A program made the translations under genes and the position numbers. From JAKFWF01 sp963750535 (lineage in GTDB: Bacteria > Pseudomonadota > Alphaproteobacteria > Rhizobiales > Hyphomicrobiaceae): a DNA stretch of 64,000 nucleotides. The notes beneath the pieces are model-generated. The model was not told where the DNA came from. It saw only the letters and a program-made list of their open reading frames with translations, and did no database searches. Each line of letters opens with the position of its first letter. Within the stretch, counting starts at the first letter, position 1. The stretch lies in the NCBI GenBank assembly GCA_963750535.1, contig CAVVRF010000002.1:248001-312000 (forward strand), given 5' to 3'. Shown piece after piece: positions 35,172 to 43,398 of the stretch.

Positions 35172-36619
35172 TCGATCGGCACCGCCACGAACCGGGTGTC
35201 GCCCTTGGCACCGTCGACACGCAGCAGGATCTGCTTGCGTCCGGTCTTGCGCACCTTGTCCACGGCCTTGGCGATGTCCTCGACGTGCTCGATCTGATCC
35301 TGCGCCGCCTCGACGATCACGTCGCCGGCCTTGATGCTCTTGGCCGCCGCCGGGCTGGCCGGATCGACCTCGGTGACGACCACGCCCTTGACCTTGGCAT
35401 CGATGCCGTACTTCATCCGCAACTCGTCGGTCAGCGGGGTCAGCTTGAGGCCGATCAGCGCCTTCTCCGAAACCACCGCCGGCTCCTTCTTGTTGTCGGC
35501 CTCATCCTCGACCAGCCGCGCCACCAGCACCTTCACCGTCTTCTTCTGGCCTTTGCGGAGCAGGTCGACGTCGACGTTGCGGCCGATCGGCGTCTGGGCG
35601 ACGATCCGCGGCAGGCCGCGCACCGTCGAGATCTCCTTGCCGTCGAACCTCAGGATGACGTCGCCGGCCTCGATGCCGGCCTTCGCGGCCGGACCATCCG
35701 GCGTCACCGAGGATACCAGCGCGCCGGTGTTCTCCTTGACGCCAAGCGTCTCGGCAATGTCGTCGGTGATCGACTGGATCTTGACGCCGAGCCAGCCGCG
35801 GCGCGTCTCGCCGAATTGCTTGAGCTGGTCGAGCACGCTGACCACGGCGTCCGACGGCACGGCGAAGCCGATACCGATCGAGCCGCCGGTCGGCGAGATG
35901 ATCGCCGTATTCACACCGATGACGTCGCCGTCCATGTTGAACAGCGGCCCGCCCGAATTGCCCTTGTTGATCGCGGCGTCGGTCTGGATGTAGTCGTCGT
36001 ACGGGCCGGACTGGATGTCACGCTGCTTGGCCGACACGATGCCGACGGTGACCGAGCCGCCGAGCCCGAACGGGTTGCCGATCGCCATCACCCAGTCGCC
36101 GACCTTCATGTTCGCCGACGAGCCGAACTTCACCGCCGCCAGCGGCTTCTTCGGGGTAACCTTGAGCAGCGCGAGATCGGTCTTGGTGTCGCGGCCGAGC
36201 ACCTTGTCGACCTTGAGCTTCGAGCCGTCGTGGAAATTCAAAATGATCTCGTCGGCGCCGTCGATCACGTGATTGTTGGTGACGACGAGGCCCTCCTTGC
36301 CGTCGACCACGAAGCCGGAGCCCAGCGACGACACCTTGCGATCGCCTTGCGACCGGCCGCCCTTCTTATTGAAGAAGTCGTCGAAAAGGTCCTCGAACGG
36401 TGAGCCTTTCGGAACGCGCGGCAGCGGCACGCCCTGCGGTCCCTTCACGGTCTGGCTGGTCGAAATATTGACGACCGCTTCGATGAGCTTCTCCGCCACC
36501 GGCGCGACGCTCTGCGGACCGCGCTGCGCCGTGGCGGGCGTGGCGATCAGCATGGCCGCCAGAATGCCCGCCGCCAGCCGGTCGGCACGCCGGCCAAGCA
36601 CTTCGATCGAGTTCAGCAT
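35168..36619 (-). CDS. Do family periplasmic serine protease DegP-like
   Basis: A 483-aa HtrA/Do protease. A signal sequence ends near TPATAQ (residue about 32). The catalytic triad is His in VTNNHVID, Asp in TKTDLALLKV and Ser in NKGNSGGPL. Two PDZ domains follow (about 270-360 and 385-480). It degrades or chaperones misfolded envelope proteins. ATG 36619 is chosen; an upstream in-frame start lacks signal-peptide logic. The gene lies downstream of hflK-hflC-DUF2065, a conserved alphaproteobacterial order. Its stop codon is inside a REP-like palindrome. Confidence 0.92.
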   Translation of the reverse strand: MLNSIEVLGRRADRLAAGILAAMLIATPATAQRGPQSVAPVAEKLIEAVVNISTSQTVKGPQGVPLPRVPKGSPFEDLFDDFFNKKGGRSQGDRKVSSLGSGFVVDGKEGLVVTNNHVIDGADEIILNFHDGSKLKVDKVLGRDTKTDLALLKVTPKKPLAAVKFGSSANMKVGDWVMAIGNPFGLGGSVTVGIVSAKQRDIQSGPYDDYIQTDAAINKGNSGGPLFNMDGDVIGVNTAIISPTGGSIGIGFAVPSDAVVSVLDQLKQFGETRRGWLGVKIQSITDDIAETLGVKENTGALVSSVTPDGPAAKAGIEAGDVILRFDGKEISTVRGLPRIVAQTPIGRNVDVDLLRKGQKKTVKVLVARLVEDEADNKKEPAVVSEKALIGLKLTPLTDELRMKYGIDAKVKGVVVTEVDPASPAAAKSIKAGDVIVEAAQDQIEHVEDIAKAVDKVRKTGRKQILLRVDGAKGDTRFVAVPID

Positions 36620-36722
36620 CGTAGACGAACTCCCGTCACTCGTTGTCGCAGCAACCCGCCGCCCAGTCGTGCGGCCATCATCCAATGGCCGCACCGCCCG
36701 CCGTGTCAACAGGCATACCCCC

Positions 36723-36908
36723 TCAACCCCGGATCAGCCACACCAGGCCGCAACCGACCGCAACGGCCACAACTCCGCCGATGCGCAGGGTCTGCTCGGG
36801 CGTGCTCGCCGCGACCGCGAGCAGTCGCACCGCGGTCGCCGGCGAGATCGCCCAGATCAGCCCTTCAATAACCAGAACCAGACCTGCGGCGACAATGAGG
36901 TCGTTCAT
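36723..36908 (-). CDS. DUF2065 domain-containing small membrane protein
   Basis: A 61-aa protein with two hydrophobic helices (residues 4-22 and 40-58) separated by a short loop. The family is conserved and often encoded between hflC and degP, as here (10 bp after hflC). Its function is unknown, but the context suggests a role with the HflKC/FtsH quality-control complex or with DegP. Confidence 0.85.
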   Translation of the reverse strand: MNDLIVAAGLVLVIEGLIWAISPATAVRLLAVAASTPEQTLRIGGVVAVAVGCGLVWLIRG

Positions 36909-36918
36909 TCAACCAGCG

Positions 36919-37806
36919 TCATTGCTTCTTGGCGGCGGCGCCACCGGTCGGACTGTTGAAATACCGCAGGAATTCGCTGTCCGGTGATAGCAACATACGG
37001 GTTTCATTCGGCTTTATCGCGTTCTCGTAGGCTTGCATGGAGCGATAGAAGCGGAAGAACTCCGGATCGCGGCTGAACGCGTCGTTGAAGACGCGGTTGC
37101 GCTCGGCATCACCTTCACCGCGCAGCAACTCGGACTTTTTCACCGCCTCGGCCTTGATGATCGTCACGTCGCGATCGGCATTGGCCTGGATGCGATTGCG
37201 TTCGGCCTCGCCTTGCGCGCGAAGCTCGGTTGCCTCGCGCACACGGTCGGCCTTCATCCGGTTGAACACGCTTTCGAGGTTCTGCTGCGGCAGGTCGGCC
37301 CGCTTGATCCTGACGTCGACGACTTCGACGCCGTAGTCGTGCCCTTCGCGATTGACCTGCGCCGCGATCTCTTTCATCAGCGGCTCGCGCCGATCCTTGA
37401 CCACGTCGGCAAGCGTCGCCGCGCCAAGCACGCGCCGGATCGCCGATTCGATCAGCGGCCCCAGCACCAGCCGGACGCGCCGCTCGTCGCGGACATTCTG
37501 ATAGAACAGCAGCGGATTGACGATCTTGTAGCGCGCGAACGCGTCGACCACCAATCGCTTCTGGTCGGAGGCGGTGACCTCCTGCTCGGCGGTCTCGAGA
37601 TCGAGGATGCGCTTGTCGAACATCTCGATGGTGTCGACGAACGGCCATTTCCAGTTGAGCCCCGGCTCGCGGATCACCTGCTTCAGGTCACCGAACCGCA
37701 GCACCAGAGCCTGCTGGTTCTGATGCACGATGAAGGCCGACGCGTAGACGACGCCGGCGGCGCCGATCAGGAGGGCGATCAGTAAGGCAAGCAGTGTGCG
37801 TATCAT
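36919..37806 (-). CDS. hflC: Protease modulator HflC
   Basis: A 295-aa SPFH/band-7 protein with one N-terminal membrane helix (residues 4-24). Family motifs include VLRFGDLKQVIREPGLNWKW and FARYKIVNPLLFYQ, and the coiled-coil region is rich in Ala/Glu/Arg (RVREATELRAQGEAERNRIQ). With HflK it forms the large periplasmic cage that encloses FtsH and tunes its proteolysis. The start overlaps the hflK stop (ATGA), ensuring stoichiometric translation. Confidence 0.95.
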   Translation of the reverse strand: MIRTLLALLIALLIGAAGVVYASAFIVHQNQQALVLRFGDLKQVIREPGLNWKWPFVDTIEMFDKRILDLETAEQEVTASDQKRLVVDAFARYKIVNPLLFYQNVRDERRVRLVLGPLIESAIRRVLGAATLADVVKDRREPLMKEIAAQVNREGHDYGVEVVDVRIKRADLPQQNLESVFNRMKADRVREATELRAQGEAERNRIQANADRDVTIIKAEAVKKSELLRGEGDAERNRVFNDAFSRDPEFFRFYRSMQAYENAIKPNETRMLLSPDSEFLRYFNSPTGGAAAKKQ

Positions 37807-38948
37807 TGCGCGGCCTCCGGCTTGCGCGGCTGGCGCTGCAACTGGTCGAGCGGCAGGAAGGGCACCACGCCCTGGCCGCCGCGATTATCGAGAATGATCT
37901 TCTCCGCGCCGCTGAGCACGCGCTCCTGCATTTCGATGAACATGCGCTGCCGCGTGATATCCGGCGCCTTCTTGTACTCGTCGTAGATCTTGAGGAAGCG
38001 GCTGGCCTGGCCGGTCGCCTCCGCTACCGTCTGATCGCGGTAGCCCTGGGCCCCGGCGAGTATCCGGTCCGCCTCGCCCTTGGCCTGCGGCACGACCCGG
38101 TCGGCATAGGTCTGCGCCGTCTTCTGCAGGGTATCGCGCTCGTTGCGGGCCGCCTGCACGTCACGGAACGCGGCGATCACCTGCTGCGGCGGATCGACCT
38201 CGCGCAGCTGGATCTGGTCGATCCTCACGCCGGCGCCGTAGCTGTCGAGGATGCTCTGCATGAGCTTCTGCACCGCGAGCTCGGTCTTTTGGCGGCCTTC
38301 GGTGAGCAGCGAATGCAGCGGCGACTGGCCGACCACCTCGCGCATCGCGCTTTCAGCCACCTCGCTCACCGTGCCCTTGGGATTCTGGATATTGAACAGG
38401 TAGTCCTGCACCTTGTCGGTGCGGATGCGCCAATAGACGACGAAGCTCAGGTCGACGATGTTCTCGTCGCTGGTCAACATCAGCGTGTTGTCGGCACCGC
38501 TGCTCATCGGCCGCCCGCTCGTCTGGGGCGTGCCGCGCCGTCCGACCTCGATGATGTTCTGCTGCGTCACGCTCGGCAGGAACACCTCCTCGACCGGATA
38601 CGGAAGCCGCGGGTGCAGGCCCGGCGGCTCGACCCGAACCGGCTTGCCGAACCGCATGACGACACCGAGCTGGTCGGGATTGACGCGGAAGGTGAATGCA
38701 TAGAAGCCGACCAGCGCGGCAACAACGGCGAACAGCAGGAACATCAACGGCCCAGGGAGGCCGGAGCCCTGCTGGAACTGCTTGAACTTGTCCTGGCCGC
38801 GCTTGAGGATCGCCTCGAGATCGGGCTGTTGATTGCCACCGCCCTGGCCGCCGCCCCATGGCCCGCCACCGCTGCCGCCACCCCAGGGGCCGCCCTTATT
38901 GTCGCCGCCGCTTTTCCAGCCGCCGCCACTCTGATTATTCCAAGGCAT
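37803..38948 (-). CDS. hflK: FtsH protease activity modulator HflK
   Basis: A 381-aa SPFH protein. A Gly/Trp/Asn-rich N-terminal tail of about 40 residues precedes a membrane helix near residues 70-92, the HflK-specific block GVVMRFGKPV and LHPRLPYPVEEV, and a long coiled coil (RDVQAARNERDTLQ). It is the partner of HflC in the FtsH-associated complex. It is the first gene of the hflK-hflC-DUF2065-degP run. Confidence 0.95.
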   Translation of the reverse strand: MPWNNQSGGGWKSGGDNKGGPWGGGSGGGPWGGGQGGGNQQPDLEAILKRGQDKFKQFQQGSGLPGPLMFLLFAVVAALVGFYAFTFRVNPDQLGVVMRFGKPVRVEPPGLHPRLPYPVEEVFLPSVTQQNIIEVGRRGTPQTSGRPMSSGADNTLMLTSDENIVDLSFVVYWRIRTDKVQDYLFNIQNPKGTVSEVAESAMREVVGQSPLHSLLTEGRQKTELAVQKLMQSILDSYGAGVRIDQIQLREVDPPQQVIAAFRDVQAARNERDTLQKTAQTYADRVVPQAKGEADRILAGAQGYRDQTVAEATGQASRFLKIYDEYKKAPDITRQRMFIEMQERVLSGAEKIILDNRGGQGVVPFLPLDQLQRQPRKPEAAQ

Positions 38949-39175
38949 TCGATCGAGGCCTTTCGTTCAATTCTAGGTTGCAGATCCAGCGCCCTACACT
39001 CTTTCGGCCATCACGCAAGCCGCGATGACCGATGTGGCAGCCGAGTGCGGTCGGGTCTGTTCAGGGATCGGAATTCAAATGTGCCGTGGGGTTATAAGCC
39101 ACGCCTCATCGGGGCGCAAACAAGTGCCTTGGACTTGGTAAGGCGCGCGCGCAACTTCAAGACTGGCGGCCCGTT

Positions 39176-39679
39176 TCAGGGGGCGTCAGACCGCTCGAGC
39201 ACGATCAGCGTGCACGCGAACTCATCGTTTTCGCCGCGCGGGAGCGGCGTCGATGATATTTCGGCCCAGCTGCCGTCAGGTGGCACCTGGAAAATTGTAT
39301 CACCTTCCGGTTGTGCATGCACGCGGGTCAGGTAGATGCGGCGGGCGCGAGGAAGTGCCTGACGGTAGACATCGGCGCCGCCGATCACCATGATTTCGCC
39401 GCCCTCGCCATGCCGCCGGGCATGATCGATTGCGGCGTCGAGGCTCGGAACCACGACAGCGCCCGGCGCGGCAAAGTCCGCGCTGCCGGAGATGACGATG
39501 TTCAACCGGCCGTCGAGCGGCTTGCCGATCGACTGGAACGTCTTGCGGCCCATGATCACCGGCCTGCCGAACGTTAGGCTACGAAATCGCCGGAGATCCG
39601 AGGGCAGCCGCCAGGGCATCCGACCGTTGGCGCCGATGATGCCGTTTTCCGCCGCCGCGACGACAAGCGAAATAGTCAT
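39176..39679 (-). CDS. folA: Dihydrofolate reductase
   Basis: A 167-aa enzyme: TISLVVAAAENGIIG at the N-terminus, then the catalytic MPWRLPSDLRRF (the acidic residue is Asp), GRKTFQSIGKPL for NADPH, and IMVIGGADVYRQALP. It reduces dihydrofolate to tetrahydrofolate. ATG 39679 gives the canonical N-terminus. ATG 39721, overlapping the thyA stop as TGATG, would add 14 residues and could be the coupled start. The thyA-folA order supplies and recycles the same cofactor. Confidence 0.93.
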   Translation of the reverse strand: MTISLVVAAAENGIIGANGRMPWRLPSDLRRFRSLTFGRPVIMGRKTFQSIGKPLDGRLNIVISGSADFAAPGAVVVPSLDAAIDHARRHGEGGEIMVIGGADVYRQALPRARRIYLTRVHAQPEGDTIFQVPPDGSWAEISSTPLPRGENDEFACTLIVLERSDAP

Positions 39680-39720
39680 TTCAGCCGGGCGGGTGCCGGC
39701 CGGGGCTGCGGCGGCGCCCA

Positions 39721-40515
39721 TCACACCGCCACCGGCGCCGCGATGTGCGGGTACGGCTCGTAGCCCGTCAGCGTGAAATCCTCATACTTGAAGTCGAAAA
39801 TGCTTCGCACCGCCGGATTGATCCGCAGGTTCGGCCGCGGGCGTGGCGTGCGCGACAGCTGCAGATCGGCCTGCTCGAGGTGGTTGAGATAGAGGTGGGC
39901 GTCACCGAACGTGTGCACGAACTCGCCGGGTTCGAGGCCCGTCACCTGCGCCATCATCATCGTCAATAGCGCATAGCTCGCGATGTTGAACGGCACGCCG
40001 AGGAATATGTCGGCCGAGCGCTGATAGAGCTGGCAGGAAAGCCGCCCTTCGGCGACGTAGAACTGGAACAGGCAGTGGCAGGGCGCCAGCGCCATCGACG
40101 GCAGGTCGGCGGGGTTCCAGGCGGAAACGATCATGCGGCGGCTGTCGGGATTGGTGCGGATCTGCTGCACCACGTCGGCGATCTGGTCGATCGCACGGCC
40201 GTCGGGCGCCGCCCAGCTGCGCCACTGCTTGCCGTAGACCGGCCCGAGGTTGCCTTGCGGATCGGCCCAATCGTCCCAGATCCGAACCCCGTTGGCCTTC
40301 AGGTAGGCGATATTGGTGTCGCCCTTCAGGAACCATAGCAGCTCGTGGATGATCGACTTCATGTGCAGCTTCTTGGTGGTCACCAAGGGAAAGCCGTCGG
40401 CGAGGTCGAAGCGCATCTGATGGCCGAACACTGATAGCGTGCCGGTGCCGGTGCGGTCGGATTTGCGCGTGCCATGGTCGCGCACGCGCGCCACTAGGTC
40501 GAGATATGGTTGCAT
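39721..40515 (-). CDS. thyA: Thymidylate synthase
   Basis: A 264-aa enzyme, exactly the typical length from ATG 40515 (MQPYLDLV). The catalytic Cys lies in MALAPCHCLFQFYV, with RSADIFLGVPFNIASYA for dUMP binding and DRTGTGTLSVFG near the N-terminus. It methylates dUMP to dTMP using methylene-tetrahydrofolate. The start at 40545 is less likely because it adds ten residues not seen in the family. folA follows. Confidence 0.96.
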   Translation of the reverse strand: MQPYLDLVARVRDHGTRKSDRTGTGTLSVFGHQMRFDLADGFPLVTTKKLHMKSIIHELLWFLKGDTNIAYLKANGVRIWDDWADPQGNLGPVYGKQWRSWAAPDGRAIDQIADVVQQIRTNPDSRRMIVSAWNPADLPSMALAPCHCLFQFYVAEGRLSCQLYQRSADIFLGVPFNIASYALLTMMMAQVTGLEPGEFVHTFGDAHLYLNHLEQADLQLSRTPRPRPNLRINPAVRSIFDFKYEDFTLTGYEPYPHIAAPVAV

Positions 40516-40580
40516 GAGCGCTATTGTTAGCGCGATTCCCGCCACTCGTCACACCCGGCCGGGCGGCAATCCACCGCACC

Positions 40581-41336
40581 TCAGCTCCACGGGAAGAAGC
40601 CGAGGCGCATGCCTGCGAATTGCGCGCCATTGTAGAGGCCGTGCAGGATGACCGTTGCCCACAGCGTGCCGGTGCGATGCAGCACCCAGCATAGGCTGAA
40701 ACCGACCACGACGATCTCGGCTATGCCAAAGATCGAATACTGGAAGTGCAGCGACGCCCACAAGATGGTGGTCACCACGCTGGCGCCGATATAGCCGATC
40801 CGCGAGGCCGAAAGTGCCGACTGAAGGAAACCGCGAAACAGCAGTTCCTCGGACAACGGTGCGCCAACCATGATGATGAGTGCGTAGATCGGCCACGCGC
40901 TCGATTGGACCAGCGGCCGGAATGTCTCCATGTCGGCGGTGACAATCTCGGGTCGCCAGGCGAAAACTGCCAGCGTGTAGGCGAGCGACGTCAGCCCTAT
41001 GACCAGGAAGTACAGGGTCAGCCGGGATGCCGGGAGGGGCTCCGGCCGAAGCGCGAGGACCGCGGTCGGCCGGGCGTCCCACCGGCTTGCCAGCCAAATT
41101 GCGCCATACAGCATCACGGATTGCGAGAGCAGCAGCGGTCCCCACCCTGCCAGCATTGCCGGATCGGGCGGCCCGCTACGGCTCCGATCGACGAAATCAA
41201 AAGCAATTGTGGCGGTGATCGGCACGATCAAACTCAGGGCAACCACCACCAGCGCCGCGAACGTTGCCGGCCACGGCCCCCAGGGCGTCTCGGCGCGATA
41301 GCGCCCGCTCGCTTTCGTGTGATCAACAACGGTCAT
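40581..41336 (-). CDS. CPBP family intramembrane glutamic endopeptidase
   Basis: A 251-aa protein with about seven membrane helices. The Abi/CAAX motifs are visible: motif 1 SEELLFRGFLQSAL (Glu-Glu and Arg) near residue 165, motif 2 WASLHFQY with the His, and HGLYNGAQ at the C-terminus. Relatives are prenyl-processing or bacteriocin-immunity-type proteases; the substrate is unknown. The gene is divergent from the ssrA gene; their promoters share 41337-41410. Confidence 0.85.
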   Translation of the reverse strand: MTVVDHTKASGRYRAETPWGPWPATFAALVVVALSLIVPITATIAFDFVDRSRSGPPDPAMLAGWGPLLLSQSVMLYGAIWLASRWDARPTAVLALRPEPLPASRLTLYFLVIGLTSLAYTLAVFAWRPEIVTADMETFRPLVQSSAWPIYALIIMVGAPLSEELLFRGFLQSALSASRIGYIGASVVTTILWASLHFQYSIFGIAEIVVVGFSLCWVLHRTGTLWATVILHGLYNGAQFAGMRLGFFPWS

Positions 41337-41357
41337 TGCGGCTCCATTCGGTCGGTG

Positions 41358-41387
41358 CTTTTGTTTTTGCCGGCGGCAGCATATATA
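41358..41387 (+). promoter_or_regulatory. Candidate ssrA promoter inside an inverted repeat
   Basis: CTTTTG (41358-41363) and TATATA (41382-41387) are spaced 18 bp. The -10 is bracketed by a perfect 7-bp inverted repeat, CGGCAGC (41374-41380) and GCTGCCG (41391-41397). The implied start site is close to 41394, just before the acceptor piece of tmRNA. Confidence 0.45.
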
Positions 41388-41409
41388 GAGGCTGCCGGAT
41401 TCGTCCGGC

Positions 41410-41740
41410 TATGGCGATAAATGGACGTCGGAATAAGCCTTTCGGACCCGGGGGCGGTACCCGGCGCCTCCACCATGAGCCGCTTCGGCGATGCCGTCGG
41501 CGGCTGATGATGGGGGCGAACTAGGATCGACGAGGGTGTAAAGGACGCGCTTTTGCCCGGCATGATACCGCCGTTATCGGGTCAACCAGAATAGTTGCCA
41601 ATGACAACTATGCTGAGGTCGCTGTCGCCGCGTAATGCGGTGCCGGTAACCTGAACTTGAAGCCCTGAGCCCTAGCCGGCTCAGGCGCGGTTCGGAGGGC
41701 ACCGGGCAACAGAAGCCCTCCACTTCGTTATGCCGGGCTT
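41410..41740 (+). ncRNA. ssrA: Transfer-messenger RNA, circularly permuted two-piece type
   Basis: The acceptor piece comes first: CGGAATAAGCCTTTCGGAC, the T-arm CCGGG/CCCGG (41448-41464), the acceptor strand CGCCTCC (41465-41471), then ACCA ending at 41475. A 36-nt excised loop follows. The coding piece begins GGGGGCG (41512-41518), which pairs with CGCCTCC. The tag ORF at 41597-41635 encodes ANDNYAEVAVAA and stops at TAA, preceded by GTT. Downstream hairpins CCTGAGCC/GGCTCAGG (41664-41685) and GGAGGGC/GCCCTCC (41694-41721) belong to pseudoknots. Ends are approximate. It rescues stalled ribosomes. The sspB adaptor gene follows 100 bp downstream. Confidence 0.93.
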
Positions 41741-41840
41741 GGCGAGCCTGCTAACTGAAGGTTAGATAGTCGAGTACTATACTCCATCGCGGCTGGTCCT
41801 GCTCATGAGGCCGCCGGTTCCAGGGAACGCACCGGACGAC

Positions 41841-42245
41841 ATGACCGGCGACCAGACGACCATCGATTACGAAGCGCTGGCCCAGGATGCGATGCGCGGC
41901 GTCATCCGCGGCATACTCGGGCGCGTCGCCAAGACCGGCCTGCCTGGCGATCACCATTTCTACATCTCGTTCGATACGCTGGCTCCCGGCGCGTCGCTGT
42001 CCAAGCGGCTGAAGGAAAAATATCCCGAGGAGATGACGATCGTTCTGCAGCACCGGTTCTGGGATCTGATCGTGACCGAGGACCGTTTCGAGGTGAAGCT
42101 GACGTTCGACGGCATCCCGGAGCGGCTCGTGGTGCCGTTCGGCGCAATCAAGGTTTTCTTCGATCCGAGCGTCCGTTACGGACTGCAGTTCGAAGTCGCC
42201 GGACTTCGGACCGGACGCGACCGCCCATCCGCTCAACGGGCATGA
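41841..42245 (+). CDS. sspB: SspB family ClpXP adaptor, tag-binding domain (C-terminal tail shifted out of frame)
   Basis: As it reads, a 134-aa protein. The first about 120 residues form the SspB domain: YEALAQDAMRGVIRGIL at the N-terminus, then HHFYISFDTLAPG, LTFDGIPERLVVPFGAIKVF and GLQFEV. SspB binds ssrA-tagged proteins and delivers them to ClpXP. After about 42205 the frame ends in an arbitrary short tail, while the normal acidic/Pro linker and end motif continue one frame over (next entry). ATG 41841 matches the family start. It sits directly downstream of ssrA. Confidence 0.9.
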   Translation: MTGDQTTIDYEALAQDAMRGVIRGILGRVAKTGLPGDHHFYISFDTLAPGASLSKRLKEKYPEEMTIVLQHRFWDLIVTEDRFEVKLTFDGIPERLVVPFGAIKVFFDPSVRYGLQFEVAGLRTGRDRPSAQRA

Positions 42246-42555
42246 TGAAGCGACCGCTGCCCGGCCGGCGCCTACGCCGTTGCGACCGGCGACGACGCGG
42301 TCGGTCTCGGAGCGCAAGCCGCGGACCCCGCGCAAGCCGCGGGCCGACAAGCCGGCCGCCGATGCCGCATCGCTTGTGGAAACACCGCGGCCGGTGCAGC
42401 CGCACCGCCAGATCGAACCCAAGTCCGGCGAGCGGGCCCCAGCACCGGCAAAGACCAGCAACCAACCCGCCCCGCCGGCACAGGAAGCCGCCACCCCGGA
42501 CGAGCGGTCGCGTGGCGCCCAGGTCGTCAGCCTCGATTCCTTTCGCAAGAAGTAG
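42205..42555 (+). pseudogene. sspB: SspB C-terminal linker and ClpX-docking tail, out of frame
   Basis: In the frame one base ahead of the SspB core, an open frame reads through a Pro/Ala/Lys-rich linker and ends VVSLDSFRKK. This ending is the usual C-terminus of alphaproteobacterial SspB and corresponds to the short ClpX-binding motif that tethers the adaptor. Dropping one base around 42205-42212 joins the halves into a protein of about 237 aa. A sequencing indel is the simplest explanation; if real, the adaptor could bind tags but dock poorly to ClpX. Confidence 0.7.
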
Positions 42556-42605
42556 CTCCGACCGTAGGCAAGCGGCCCGGCGGTTCCAACCTCTCGAGGT
42601 CGAAC

Positions 42606-43373
42606 ATGGCCGACAACGGTCTCTTTCCCGGCGAAACCGCCCTCGTCACCGGCTCCGCTTCCAACATCGGCAAGGCGATTGCGCGGGCTCTGGCGCGTGA
42701 AGGCGCGGCGGTCGTGCTGGCCGATATCAATGGCGAGGCCAACGCGGCGGTCGCCCGCGAGATCAGCGCGAGCGGCGGCGCCGCGACGACAATCGATGTC
42801 GATCTCTCCACTCGTGACGGCTGGCGCCAGGTCCTGGACCGGCTGGGCCCCGCCGCCCCGCACATGCTGGTCCACGCCGCGTCGCCGGCCCGGCGCGAAG
42901 TGGATCACGCGATGGCGCTCGACGAGGCGACGTGGGACGCGATGGTCGATACCAATCTGCGGTCGGGGTTCTTCCTTGCGCGCGGCATCGCCGAGCGGAT
43001 GATCCGCGCCGGCACCAAGGGCCGCATCGCGTTCATCACCTCCCTGCATGCGCACACGCCGCGCAATCTGCCGCACTACTCGGCCTCGAAGGCCGGGCAG
43101 ACGATGCTGGTGAAGGAGCTTGCCCGCGCCCTCGGTCCGCGTGGAATCCGCGTCAACGCCATCGCTCCCGGCGCGATACCCGGTGGCGGCTTCAACGCCG
43201 ATGCGTTCGACTTCTCCGGCAAGATCGCGCTCGGCCGCCTGGGCACCGCCGATGATGTCGCGGCAATGACGATGGCCGTGCTGTCGGACCGGTTCGCCGG
43301 CTATGTCACCGGCACCACCATCGCGGTCGATGGCGGCATCGACCTTTGCAACTGGATCACACCGGCAGGGTGA
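42606..43373 (+). CDS. SDR family oxidoreductase
   Basis: A 255-aa short-chain dehydrogenase. The cofactor motif TGSASNIGKA is near residue 16, followed by LADINGE (suggesting NAD preference), and the catalytic Tyr-Lys is in YSASKAGQ with Ser in FITSLH. The C-terminal YVTGTTIAVDGG is typical. The substrate is unknown. It is encoded after sspB and convergent with the aspartic protease gene; no pathway link is visible. Confidence 0.88.
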   Translation: MADNGLFPGETALVTGSASNIGKAIARALAREGAAVVLADINGEANAAVAREISASGGAATTIDVDLSTRDGWRQVLDRLGPAAPHMLVHAASPARREVDHAMALDEATWDAMVDTNLRSGFFLARGIAERMIRAGTKGRIAFITSLHAHTPRNLPHYSASKAGQTMLVKELARALGPRGIRVNAIAPGAIPGGGFNADAFDFSGKIALGRLGTADDVAAMTMAVLSDRFAGYVTGTTIAVDGGIDLCNWITPAG

Positions 43374-43398
43374 GGCGCTTCGAGCATCATTCGCCCAG

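Noticed and set aside
41641..41740. Hairpins after the ssrA tag considered as a terminator
   Set aside because: They fit the tmRNA pseudoknot helices and have no T-run.
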